Shown here piece after piece: positions 1 to 13,619 of a stretch of DNA of 64,000 bases. Below the pieces are notes generated by a model. The model saw only the letters and a program-made list of their open reading frames with translations, did no database searches and had not been told where the DNA came from. Every line of letters begins with the position of its first letter. Position 1 is the first letter of the stretch. The translations under genes were made by a program, and so were the position numbers. The stretch comes from Adiantum capillus-veneris (lineage: Eukaryota; Streptophyta; Polypodiopsida; Polypodiales; Pteridaceae), in NCBI GenBank assembly GCA_014529385.2, contig CM043970.1:62039996-62103995 (forward strand), in the 5' to 3' direction.

Positions 1-2577
1 GGTAACTCTATAAGTAAAAACCACCAAAGGACATATTTCTACCGTTCCAATCTCCCAAGAATATTTGCCCATCTTGAAATATTTTCTATGCAAAACAAGA
101 TTCCTCAACCATCATATAATTAACGTCTGAATCATCCCATTCAGGTTATTCTATATATATTATTCGTATTAGCCAAAGAAATTGAGCTTGAGCCTAGTTC
201 TGAAGCTAATCTTTCATGAAATTTATAAAGAACGGCCATTTTATGGTGCAGAGTTTTGACAATGAATGGGCGGAGGTTGCAAGGCACAAAGTGATCACAA
301 GCTCTGAGGAACTACTCCACAGTATCTGGTGGAATTTTTGATGAGGCAAATGCCTACTCAATGATTAGGAAATGGCATTTGAGTGCCTCGAGTTGCAATA
401 TAGCAAGGTATGACATGTTGTCACAGTTGATGTCTACTATTGGGAGGGAAGGAGGAAGAGGAAATTGCCTATTGTAGTTTTGTGGGTCTTGAAAATATGC
501 CCCTTCTCTTCTTTGCATCAAAACATACCATCTTTTGCCTTTTGAGGCTTCGCCTAAAACTAATGTTGTCATTTCCTTAATCTGGTAAATGTAGATTACT
601 CTTTTGCAACATGAACTTGGTTAAGCACTCATCTTTCATAAGGCTGTAGAGAGGATGTATGTAGCAGCCTGAATCCCACACTGCACCAGCTATTAGTAGA
701 AAGTTTTAGTCCATCAATCAGACAGCTTCCAGGGTGAGAAGAAAGACAAAAAAATGGCTGGGGCCATACAAAGGTCAACTGCAAAAAATAACCATAGAAA
801 ATAGCCAAGTACTTACCTGCACAAATCTAAGGCTGCATTTCAGGAAGAAGCAGCAAAAGCTTACATACGCAGATTCCATTGGACATGCCACAAAAAGCTC
901 CATTTTGCCCAATCCACCATATCAAGAGTCGAGGGATCCACGGGGTAGGAGACTTCAGCAGACCATGACAGTCTTAAAATCAGATATAAACCACAAAGCA
1001 CTACTTGCCATAATACATGTTGACAGTGCAGCTGATTAAGGAAGCTGCGCCGCCTCAGTACAGTGGAGAGATTGAAATGCAGCTTGATCTAGACCAAGAA
1101 GCTGCCATTTTATCACAGCTCCTTCATTGAGATCGAAGCACCCCACCTCTCCATCACAGATCCCTCGACTTCCACCTGTTTTAAAAAGCTGCCAACGCAT
1201 TCCTGACAGGTAGCACTTGCTACGAACTGACAGAAATTGCAGCCATAATCATTTAACAGCAAAAATCTATTCAGTTAAACCCCATCTTGGAAATCCTAAA
1301 ACCTAGAATCACAAACCCTCACACTAGCCACATTACGAAAAACCATAAAACTAGCCACATTCTGAAATATCATGTTAACTAAACCCTGATCACACTCAGC
1401 AAACCCACCTTCTCACTTTCAAGTTATCCAATGGAATTAAGCCAAGGCCAGTTACTTACAATCCTCACCTATTTCATGTCAAATGCCAAGCCAATCACAA
1501 TTCTTCACATCAGCTTGGGTCCCTACTCACCAAGCACTGCCATCTAGAGTTAGACACCTCTACCTGGAAGCCAGTGCATGCTCAAATCTGCAAGAGTTTT
1601 GTGCGTCACCGCAAGGCTGCTCAAATATGGGAGAAGGAGCTGAACTGCATGCAAGCAACCAGCTCAGACCACACAAGCAAGATCCCATCAGAATTAAGCT
1701 CCAGTTTCCAGATGTACAGCACTCACGTTTGTAACTCTCTGAATGCTTAAATGCATGCACACCATCTGGAGATCAGCTTCAAAGATTGGATAGGTCTTTT
1801 TGTGATGCTCCAGTTTCCAGATGTACAGCACACTTACGTTTGTAACTCTCTGAATGCTCAAATGCATGCCCACATCTGGAGATCAGCTTCAAGGATTGGA
1901 CAGGTCTTTTTGTGAGTAGGCTGTGTTAACACCGCAATAGCAACAATTCAAAGTTTGTCAATCATTTTCACTCACATCACCAGATTACAGAAAACTTCCA
2001 TCTTTGTTGAAGGCTTTCAGCTTTCATAAGGAATCCCAAGGTAAAACCATCATAGCACTATTTACTAAAAAACAGACGATACATAAAAATTTACAGATGT
2101 CTAGTTTGTCCATCGGTTTCACTTTCATAGATGAGCAGTTAAAGACAATCCCACTTAAAATGCCCTCATGGATTAATGACAACAGAAACACCAAAAGCAA
2201 GGACAGCTTCATGGGAAGAAAAGCCTTCAAGACCACCAAACATCCTCCAGACAACTAAATAAAGTAACAAAACAACATACCAGAAACATAATTCCAGAAG
2301 TGTTAACCATTCACTTCAGTAAATACCTAATCAAGGCAAGAATACTTTAAAAGGCTCTCATGGAATTACAATACCAGCTGATAAAGAGAAGAAGCCCTCC
2401 AAATGAAGAAAACTAACCCAGCGCACAGGTCAGGAAAGATCCCGTGCATGATCAATTCTAATCAGCCAGCCGGGAACCAAACCAAAAAAGCTGGCTTTTA
2501 ACTCTAAAAATATTGTTGCACAGATCAGTATCAAAACTCTTAGGAACTGCATCCTAAAGACTCTGCAGTGCCTTGAC
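1..2577. other. No gene recognised; intergenic DNA downstream of RPS18
   Basis: I read both strands and see only short, composition-driven ORFs here, with no family signature, codon continuity or splice structure. The part next to 2578 should include the 3' UTR of the RPS18 gene, which reads leftwards from there. The one clear structure is a tandem duplication at 1698-1914, listed separately. A conserved but unrecognised gene fragment cannot be excluded. Confidence 0.5.
1698..1914. repeat. Two-copy tandem duplication, unit about 109 bp
   Basis: The unit starting GCTCCAGTTTCCAGATG at 1698 recurs at 1807 with a handful of substitutions and small indels. Both copies run through GTAACTCTCTGAATGCT and end in AGGTCTTTTTGTGA. 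Nothing coding is apparent in it, and it looks like a local slippage or unequal-exchange duplication. Confidence 0.85.
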
Positions 2578-4135
<1,558 letters not shown>

Positions 4136-4621
4136 CTTCGCTCGCAGAGCTCTGCTTGCCGATTTGCTACGTGAAAGAGGATGCGCAGAATTGAACGAAA
4201 GGAAATATGAACCCTAGCATATGTAGTCTGGTTTCCCACTTGGTCGGTCAAATCGACAGCTTCCGATTCAGTGCTCAAACAGCATTGGCAAATTTTTAAA
4301 GAAGAATTGCATATATGATGATTGCTTTCTCTACAATTGTTTGAGCAATGAACCCAAGGCAAAACTCTTTGTAGTACGTGTTCTGATAGATTTCCGAGCA
4401 CAATTGGTTACGAAATTAGTTGATTGTAATTGTTGTCACCTCGGCTTTTGTTGTGGAACACGAGTGAATGAGTAGGATCGATTGATAAGCAACAACAATA
4501 GCTTAGCTTGAGTTGATGACCATTGGGAAGAAGTAAGTTGTGTCCCATAGAGTTGACTATACAACAAGGGCTGCTAAAGGGGGTGATTGAATCGAGCAAA
4601 GGGTTGCAGCTTAATTTGCTT

Positions 4622-4629
4622 AAACCCTA
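4622..4629 (-). promoter_or_regulatory. Candidate telo-box upstream of RPS18
   Basis: AAACCCTA on the plus strand (TAGGGTTT in gene orientation) lies about 490 bp upstream of the RPS18 ATG. Telo-boxes of this form are common in plant ribosomal-protein promoters, usually closer to the start. A similar ACCCTA sits at 4209-4214 near the 5' UTR. The assignment rests on an eight-base match only. Confidence 0.25.
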
Positions 4630-5180
<551 letters not shown>

Positions 5181-5389
5181 TATTTTGATTTGTACCACAA
5201 ACAGGAATCAAGCAACAAGTCTTACATGCCATTTTATCTCTTTGTCATTGTTGCTTTTGTAAGTCTGGTGGTAGAATGCGAATCAAGTAGGTATATAGCT
5301 ATTCACCTTGCTCCAATGTTCGTTACCATCTGAATCCATTAGTTGATATTAGCTATATTTGAGGGCGTTCTATCATGTAGTCTCAAACC

Positions 5390-5730
5390 TGGCATCAAAC
5401 CAATTTTCAAGTCAATTTTCATACTTCACCATCTTTCTATAAATCCTTGTAATGACACCATTAGCCTTTTCCACTAACCCATTTGACTAGAGATAGTAAG
5501 ATGTGCTATGATGATGTAAAATATGAAGCTCTTCACAAACTTTTGTCAATAAACCTTTTTAAAATCCTATGTCATTATTGGAAACAATCTCCAAATGTGT
5601 ATTAAAGTTACAAAAAATATGATATAAACAAACTTGCTCATTGTTCTCTCATTTACCTTTGCCACACTTTACGCCTCCACGCATTTAGTCATATAGTCTA
5701 TAGCTAGTGAGCTTACTATTCTATGTCCTA
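5390..5730 (-). pseudogene. Degraded Ty3/gypsy integrase core fragment
   Basis: Reading leftwards from about 5730, broken frames keep integrase landmarks: DYMTKCVEA near 5680-5706 (first catalytic Asp region) and SNGLVEKANGVITRI near 5450-5495, the segment with the catalytic Glu in plant gypsy integrases. In between, LTKVCEELHI also fits the family. Several stops and frameshifts make it non-functional. It lies on the same strand as the PBS and gag-like start at 5721-6320, so it is probably the 3' part of the same heavily deleted element. Confidence 0.65.
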
Positions 5731-6035
5731 GGTAGTTGACCCATAGCATCAATGTCCCGTTTCTCAAAAAAATCCCATAAGCACAAACTTGTAACTTCAG
5801 CTTCCAAACCAGGGTTGCCCATAGCTTGTTGCAACCTAGTAACAAGATCATTAACAAACATGGGGGCATCATCATTAGCACCTTCATGTGCAAAACCAAA
5901 GTTATCAATATTCATTCTACTATCTTGGTTACTGTCAGCCATGCTAATTAAACTTATGTATAAATTACTTTGTGCTTTGGTACCCTCAAAAACCTTAGTC
6001 TCTACTCTTCTTGACATTTGAAAATTAGTTCTCAA
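5721..6035 (-). pseudogene. Probable N-terminal gag-like ORF of a minus-strand LTR element
   Basis: An open frame of 104 codons begins about 280 bp downstream of the PBS-like site at 6311-6319 and reads away from it, which is where gag starts in LTR retrotransposons. I recognise no domain in it; it contains FVNDLVTRLQQAMGNPG. It runs straight into the integrase remnant at 5730, so most of gag-pol is missing between them. The role is inferred from position only. Confidence 0.4.
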
Positions 6036-6310
6036 GTAGCCACACCCGTGGTTTAGAGACTGTCGATTGCAAAGACTAGTGGAGAGAGTCTTACATGGCT
6101 CGGTTGATTATGGCTCCTGTTGAGCTTGCTAGTAGCTCAATAATGGTTAAGACAAAGGCAAGCCCTAAGAGACTCCATTATTAAGATTATAGTTCCCAAT
6201 GGTGTACCTCATACTAAGTCCTTTTCAGCCAAGAAAACATATCCATGTCCCGCTTACCATATTGCAATGAACAGGTCCAACCTTTCATGGACAACTTAAG
6301 GACCTCTCTT

Positions 6311-6319
6311 CTGATACCA
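6311..6319 (-). other. Candidate primer-binding site (tRNA-iMet type)
   Basis: On the minus strand the sequence is TGGTATCAGA, matching the start of the PBS complementary to plant initiator tRNA-Met. It sits one base from TGTAATGG, the inferred LTR edge. Element A at 56 kb has the same one-base spacing between PBS and LTR. Confidence 0.5.
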
Positions 6320-6320
6320 G

Positions 6321-7769
6321 TGTAATGGAAATTGCCTATGAACATTGAGAATAGCGGAACTAAGAGACTATAGTGAGCATTTTTAAGAGGCTACTTTGAG
6401 AACATAGAGGGTGAACTAAATTAGTCGTAGCAACATAACCAATATACTTAATTAACTTAGCATGAATAATACTTTTTCAAGAGAGAGAGTTACAGAACTT
6501 GACAGTAGTTGAGGATCGGATTTATGTGGAGCCGGTCCCCCCTCCAATAGACTTTTGTATTATAGATTCTCCCATAAAGAGAGACTTGATACAATACAAT
6601 CTTTGGTTTCCTTGAGACCTAGGTGATGCAATGAAGATGGAAAACTTCATGCATCATGAGCATAACATAACCTTTGTAAAAGCATTAACCATCCATGGCC
6701 TCAGTCCCAAGGCCTCAAACACCTTCAAAGGTGCAGAGAGCTAGTGGGGAATGAGGGTAGCGAAGAGGAAGAAGAAACATTGATATGAGAAAGAAATAGC
6801 TCCTCACTTACCATCACTCTTCTTGCTTAGCACAACATAAGCATAGTAATGAAGATGGAGAAGATGGCTAGCTTAAGCATTGAAGCATGGCTCTTGGTTG
6901 GATTTGCATTCCATAGCCAAGAGTGTTGGTGTAGACTCTCAACTTCTCAACAATCTTGGAGAAGGAGATGGAGTTCTTGCACTTTCACCAAGTAAGAATG
7001 AGCTTGTGAGTGTGTGTGAGAGAGAGTATACCCCCCAAGCACACCCCTAGCTTCCTTGGTCAACCCCTCCTTGTAGCTCAAGCTTCAATGTGATTGGACC
7101 CCTACAAGCTTAGCCAGTCACATGCTTTAGTCATATCAAGCAACCATGCTAGTATCAGGACAAGTGTCCTTCTTATCCTTCTGAGAGAGAGGGCTTGAAC
7201 AAATGCATAAACAATTAATTAATAAACTAAAATCTCATTGGAATCCTTTAGAGGCCAACCAATAGCCTTTAGGTACCTTACAAGGGTAACATGGGAGAGG
7301 ATATTGATATGTGTCCTTGTTGCTTCTTTAGACTAGACTTGCCTTGTGTGAGGGTGTGTGTGTGCTCTTTCATGCCCCTACAATTAGGGCTCGCCCCCCC
7401 ACGAGTAGGGATCTTGATTGACTTTTGGAACACCTTAAGCCCCTCAAGCACCTTGGTTATGGAGCACCTTTAGCACCTTAGTCATAAAGCACCTCAAGCA
7501 CCTTAGTCAGCAAAACATGACAAGCACCTCAAGCTTGGGTCGAATTCCCACCTCAAGCACAGCCCTAGCTTGCCTAATGTTTATGGACTTTTAACACTAA
7601 CCTTTGGAGGTCTTTAATGAAGCTAACCCTAAGGTCTTTAAGCTCCATAATAGCATTGCCCTTTGACAGACCATCTCTCATTTGGACCCTTTGACTTTGG
7701 CCCTTTGTTGAGATAGATCCATAAGCACATGTCTCTATTATAACCCTTGTTCCTGTTTATTCTCCCACA
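6321..7769 (-). mobile_element. Candidate 5' LTR of the minus-strand element
   Basis: The stretch begins TGTAATGG beside the PBS-like site and can end at CCCACA (7764-7769). In element orientation the termini would be TGTGGGAG and CCATTACA, the usual TG...CA form. It holds no coding frame. Minisatellite-like copies of AAGCACCTCAAGCACCTTAGTCA occur in 7447-7540. The right edge is inferred from the terminal dinucleotides alone, because the partner LTR and target duplication are not present. Confidence 0.4.
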
Positions 7770-7829
7770 TTAAATGAGCAATTTAATATGAGAAAATCAT
7801 TTGGCTCGGTTAGAGATTAGATTTTATGA

Positions 7830-8570
7830 CAAGCTTCGAGTTGGAGAATTTGTTAGAATCCACATGTGAGAGCTTGACTTGAAGGAGATCAAAAGGTAAA
7901 TCAAAACAAAGCCGGTGTTTGGCTTGAAGAGCTAAAGTTTGAAATCGGTCCACCACTTCAGGGGTAAGGCTACACAAGAGAGCTAGAGCAGAGATAGTAA
8001 AAGGGGCACTATGGTAGATGAGCTCAAAATCCCAAAGTTTTCTATCAAGACGAATGGCAACGGGCTCAACTTGCATAGGAGGGAGAAGAGGGATAGCATA
8101 AGAAAAAACCTTAGAGATAGATTTTTGAGCTTTATCAGAGTTTGAGATGGCTAGAGATGCTATGGATTCTCTTTCCTCGGGGTCAAGAAGATCAAGGTCA
8201 AGCAAGGGGTTAACAAATTTCTCATTATGATTGATTTCAAGGGGAGCATCAGGAAGATTGTTAATGAGGTAGAGCTTATTAACAATAGTGGGGAGGGAGG
8301 TAACGTAGAAATCCAAGTCTGTGCAATCTTGGAAATCAATGAAACAAGGAGAAAGAAGAAAATATTTAGAGAAGAGAGAAGCTTAGGAAGTTTCTTCGCT
8401 ACAACTACAAGAGAAATCCAATCATTGATCGAGGCAATGCTAAGAGCAGATAAAGAGTGATTTGAACTGACCTCTTTTTTGAAGTCCAAACTTTTTATGA
8501 AAATTAGGGCCTTTAAAACAAGACAATATGCATTGAGTCCCCAAGGTGGAATTTGGAAGGTCCTTGATGT
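7830..8570 (-). pseudogene. Broken reading frame of unknown family
   Basis: Two overlapping minus-strand frames can be read as one broken protein of about 250 residues. The upstream part is 8582-8340, containing SIASINDWISLVVVAKKLPK. The downstream part is 8370-7810, containing FIDFQDCTDLDFYVTSLPT, then LLDPEERESIASLAIS, FSYAIPLLPPMQVEP and LCFDLPFDLLQVKLSH. The composition is protein-like (amphipathic, few repeats, no low complexity). A one-base shift near 8365 separates the halves. I recognise no domain. It could be a transposon accessory ORF or a gene fragment carried by one. Confidence 0.4.
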
Positions 8571-8599
8571 CGACATAGCCAAGTTTAGTCAAGGATGAA

Positions 8600-11200
8600 A
8601 TCCATCCAACTTGATATGAAGGACCACCAAGGTAAGTACATGCTGATTGCTTGGTACAATTCACCATATAGTGACAATCCGACCAAGGATTGTCTCGAAC
8701 ATAGTGTGTGTCTTTGCTTTGTTTTTCCATCTTTACAAAACCATATAGTGAATTGTACCAAATTTTATCAAAATTAACTAGCAGACTTCACAAATGACTC
8801 AATTGTAAATACACAATATGAAAACTCGATCGAACACTACAAATTTATGAATTGATTCATCAATTGCACAAAATACAACTGGAAATCCATGAGGAGTAGG
8901 TGTGTCTCCTGGTAGGTGAAGGAGAGGTCGATACTTGCCACCATCCAAACATCAAAGCTTATTAGAATAAGCTACAATGAATGGGTAGACAAGTACCAAG
9001 TGACCCCGCCACTTGTTATCGTTGTTAAACCCCCCAGAACAACACCCTAGTATCTTGATTTATGATCAATTACAATGATAGGTTCGAGAGAGGCTTTAGC
9101 TTTTCTAGGTAAGAATTCTCTAGTCCTATAGGGTTCTATTGTTGGTGATTTGTGCTCCAATCTGGCAATTTGTAACTTGTTATTGATTGCCCATTTTCTA
9201 TGGGCTAATATTCACTCTAATTCATGCAGTCATCCTTATTTTGCTTGGTTCTAGTCTCAGACAAGTACGCTTTTAATGAGAATCAACAATCATTATAATT
9301 TTATTTTACTTTTGCCAGAGTTTTGTTTTTTTTCAAGAAAATTAAAAAACACCATAAACCATTCACAACAAGTCTCAAATCACTTCAAGATAACCTTATG
9401 AATATGTTGAAGCTTCCATGTATATGAGCAAATGAAAATAGTAAAATGTAGTCCTTTTCAATAACCAGCTTAAACTTGCCCACCACTTTTTTTGTTAAAC
9501 CACCAAGGAATGTTACAAGATCACATTTAAAGAGAATGCTTTTCCGCGTCAAAGAAAATAATACCCAATGATTATTGTAATGTTCAACATCCAACCCCAC
9601 ATCAAATACCCAAAGGATGCCATCTAAACTAGAATCTAATGCTTGCATCAAGAAAAGTATGCATTCATGTATGCGTGTGGTGTGTGTATCCGATAGAGTC
9701 AAGCCATTCTATAAAAAACCCATCAGCCGATTGCGACAGTTTGTGTAGTATGGAATCCTCAAGCAACTTATTATTGCATATAGTTATGTATGGAACCAAT
9801 CAACCCCAGATTCATGAGCTTATAGGCTCATACATTTTGCATGTTTTGAATCAGCTAACCTTAGGCAACCACCCCATAAGCCTAAAAAAAAAACCGTCAC
9901 CATTACTTGGTTATGTTTACCTAATCCTAATCAACAATCATTACTGTTATATACAAGATTGTGCGAGTGTGTTCACATTAATTCACGAATGAAAGCACAC
10001 CCATCAGCACCAAGAAATCTACTCTTTTTGGACTAGGTAAACCCACAAGAACAATTTTGCATGCCCCATATTGGTCATCACTATTGATTGGCCATGTGTT
10101 ACAGAAATGTTCAGAGACATTCTGAATTTGGTGACCACGCATGTAATTTCCACCTGATGAGAATACCAAAAACAAGCATGATACGCACCCATTCTTTTGT
10201 GTCTAGAAATTGTCAATCTCATTGCAACTGCATGCATTCGTACATGTGTGTCTTAATCCTTAACGATGTAGTTCAAGCATGAAAGCAACCGACAAGGCAA
10301 AAATTTGAAACACATAGGATTAGGGGCTCCACTCCATTTGGAATAGAAAAAGTCACTTTACACCACCCTACAGGCATCCATTTCCAAATTCCCCTAAATA
10401 CCTCATTATTATTGTCTGCCTATACATCACAGAAAGAGTCGGACCCATTATGATGCATCCGATGAATGCTATGAAATATGAAACAGTACCAAATCATTAA
10501 AAATACACACACTATTCCCTTGTGTATACCATACACATATGCAAATCGGCATCGTGGCTACATATAGCCACCTATATGTGTGTTCCCTTTAGAGGTATAG
10601 TGCAAGATTGAAAGCTATACTCAGTAGATCATAAAGGAGATGTACCTTCACAAAAGCCATCATTTTCTTAGTGCATACATTTGGAGTATCTACATCTACG
10701 AGCTTTGTTAATGTCACCCAAGTGGAGTGTGAGTGTGTTGTGCACGATGAGCCAGTGCTCAAAGATGAGCCCGAATGTGTCTGTGCAATTAACAGAGTAT
10801 AGAACAATGTGCAAGAGAGTATGAACGCCCATGATTATAAGCATTTTTGCTTACCCAAAGTTATATGACCCCATTTTAGTAAAGTCACTTGCCACATTTA
10901 AGTGAGGCTACTGAACTAACCATTTGAGGTATAATTGGTTGCTACTACAACTCATGGGGCCACTTAACATGTTGAATGCTACCATGTTCCCAAGAAAAAT
11001 CTTAGTAAATATAGTTTCCATGAAAACCCTCAACTAGACCAATTTTATGTATTGGCACCACACCGCATTATTTGTTATTGAAAATGTCCATAAAAACCCT
11101 AAAAACATGTTAATAATGGCTTATGGTATCCCACCACTGCTATCCTTGCCCGAACGTGTATGCATCTGTCCGATCGATCTCTACATAATTGAAGAATTGT
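8600..11200. other. No gene recognised
   Basis: AT-rich sequence. The open frames are short, scattered over all frames and without family signatures. No LTR, TIR or tandem array is obvious to me apart from homopolymer runs. Confidence 0.45.
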
Positions 11201-11204
11201 AAGC

Positions 11205-11757
11205 AATTTATAAGGGTTCCAATGATGTCCCATAGCAAGTGATAATGTGTGTGTATTGTGCGTGTGAGTGTGTTGTGTGTGTGTGTGTGTGTGTAGCCCT
11301 CCCCCATCCCTAGGGTAAGATACACTTAGCTGGGGGTAGGCCCACTAAGTGGACCTATTCCCCCACCAAGTATCTTGATGAGCTCAACGGTGTCATATGT
11401 GCTTGAGGAAAATGGTTGCTTTGTAAAAATCTAGTGATATGTTTTGTGATTACGTGTTTAGCAAATCCATTGTTTTCAAACATGCCAATCAGATGCAATA
11501 TATCTTGATATGCTAATGATAGGTGAGAGGCATTATATGCAATTGGAAATATTTGTGATATGCATACTTCAACAGCCATTGTTTTGGGTCTATTAGCTGA
11601 TGGATGTATATTTGAGATACTATTTATTGGTAGTCCATCTTTCATCCAAAAAGTAGACGAAGCAAAGTCTCCAATATATGGTCTTTCTATTTCGATTGTG
11701 TTCAAATATTTCTCAACAAATTATAAGGGTTCCAATGATGTCCCATAGAAAGTGATA

Positions 11758-11770
<13 letters not shown>
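11205..11770. repeat. Direct repeats of about 50 bp flanking a 465-bp spacer
   Basis: TATAAGGGTTCCAATGATGT followed by CCCATAG and GTGATAATGTGTGTGT occurs near 11209-11256 and again near 11719-11766, differing by about two bases. Each copy leads into a TG microsatellite. The layout could be an insertion flanked by a duplicated segment, or a duplicated microsatellite locus. Confidence 0.75.

Positions 11771-11816
<46 letters not shown>
11758..11816. repeat. Compound (TG)n(AG)n microsatellite
   Basis: About 15 TG units run directly into about 14 AG units. A shorter TG tract lies at 11271-11294 beside the other copy of the flanking repeat. Confidence 0.95.
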
Positions 11817-11818
<2 letters not shown>

Positions 11819-11819
11819 A

Positions 11820-13560
11820 AACTTAAAAAGGGCAGTAAACTCAACTTGAGAAGCTAAGGATAGTTAAGTACACAAGATCAAGTGCTTGTAAAATGCAACT
11901 TGTTGTTAAGCATGGATACAAAGGGGTGTGAATGGAACTACATCGTGAAAGCCAAGTTCGACTACCTAATAACCATTGTATGCATGAGAGTGAATATTTC
12001 ATGGAATTGGAGGTGTAAATGGAGACATCACTTGTAATCATTGTCAAAAAAATATAATTCTACACTTACCGGCTAGGAATCCTTGCTGGCTCTCTGCTCA
12101 TGTTAAAAGCAGGTATGGCCCAAGAAAGTTATCAATGACCTTTGTAAAATGTTCTTGCACTGTTAGCAGTCATAAATAATCGAGAATAGATGTCACCGTT
12201 TGTGCTTATATAGCTAGTATCTTAAGATCCACCTTTGATGATGATGAAAGAAGGTGGGGACGGGTGGCTAAGATGCTGCATGCCATCAGTTGTTGATACT
12301 ATGAAATGTTCATAGACTTTGCCTTCTTTTCCAAATTAGAGATATGCATAAAATGACCACTTAAATGTGCATGAACATTATTAGTGAAAAAATCCTTTTA
12401 AAAAATGAATAGTTTCAAGGGTTGGTTTGCACGTAAAAGAAGAGGGGATATCAAAGACAAAGGAATAGCTGAGGTCTATGCTCCATCTGTGGTTGGTTTT
12501 GACTCAATTTGAGAGGGTTTATGCGTGTTGTTTGAGAGTTTCTTATGATACAATTTGTGAATTCTTGAAAAGTGAGAGAGGAGGAGTCTATTGAGGTCTA
12601 TGCTCCATCTATAGTGAGGGCGAGCTTTTTGAAATGGGGCCTCTAAACCCAAACCAATGGGCCTACCCTCACAAAATGTTCGTAAAGAGGTACGCACACT
12701 ACTTGGGGCACCACCTTCTTTTGGGAGTGGAGAAGGAAACCAATCAAAATAACACTTGCACTCACCCACTCAAGTAACACACTTTGAAAACCCCCTTACT
12801 CTATATACACTTTGGACACTTGAACACCATCAACGATTATGCAACCCAATGCCGTGCATCAAATGAAATATGCAATTTGTGGAATAGCATTCACCTTCTC
12901 CCCATAAGAATACCCATAATACATCCAAACTCCTCCTCTCTCAAGCACTCATAAAAAAACCATGCGCACAAGACTTGCCTCTCAAACACACAAGAGAATC
13001 ACTTACATCAAACTAACACACTTTGCATAGAGAGCTCAGCTCCATCTATGCAATGTCGTGACACAAATAAAAATCACCATGAGAGGTAGCCACATGCGTA
13101 TATAATGAAGCAAAAGAGAGTTGGAGTGAGAAATTTCTTTAGACCAATTGAATAAGTGTGGAGAAACAAACCAATGGTAAATTGAGAATAGAACACTTAC
13201 TTGATTTCTCGCACACCTTTTAAGGGGAGGACAGACACTGGCTAACCATCACGAATTGCGACACTTGAAAGTTTTGAAGATGATTTGATGATCATTACAT
13301 AACCATGAGAGAGATCATGATGTATTTACAAGTTATTGAGGTGCTACAAATGATTTATTGGGTTGATGGAGTAAGAGATTGTAGAATAGAAAGAGTGGAG
13401 GATAGAATTGCACTTCCTCCAAAGAGGAGGGTTAGGAGGGAGGATGTGAAAGAGGGAGAGTTGGGGTTTTCTCTACTATTGATCAAGAAACAACATGAAG
13501 TTGAAAATATAGGTGTGTGTCCTTGAGTCTCTCCAAGGGGGGCTATTTATAGTTGTGTAG
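11820..13560. other. No gene recognised; contains a dispersed repeat
   Basis: Only short unsupported frames. The segment 12491-12600 (GGTTTTGACTCAATTTGAGA onward) recurs at about 14692-14800 in the same orientation. A phrase TCTATGCTCCATCT is also repeated at 12476 and 12598. Confidence 0.5.
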
Positions 13561-13575
13561 GAGTGGGATTATGCT

Positions 13576-13614
13576 ACACTTAATTAGGGTAAGTGATTAG
13601 CCCTAATTAAGTGT
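13576..13614. other. Perfect 14-bp inverted repeat with 11-nt loop
   Basis: ACACTTAATTAGGG (13576-13589) and its exact reverse complement CCCTAATTAAGTGT (13601-13614) flank TAAGTGATTAG. The loop partly repeats the stem motif. Function unknown: it could be a transcript hairpin or the trace of a small foldback element. Confidence 0.8.
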
Positions 13615-13619
13615 CCTTT

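Noticed and set aside
1483-1734. 83-codon ORF at 1.5 kb as a gene
   Set aside because: No start context, no homology I recognise, and it overlaps a non-coding tandem repeat and an antisense frame of similar quality.
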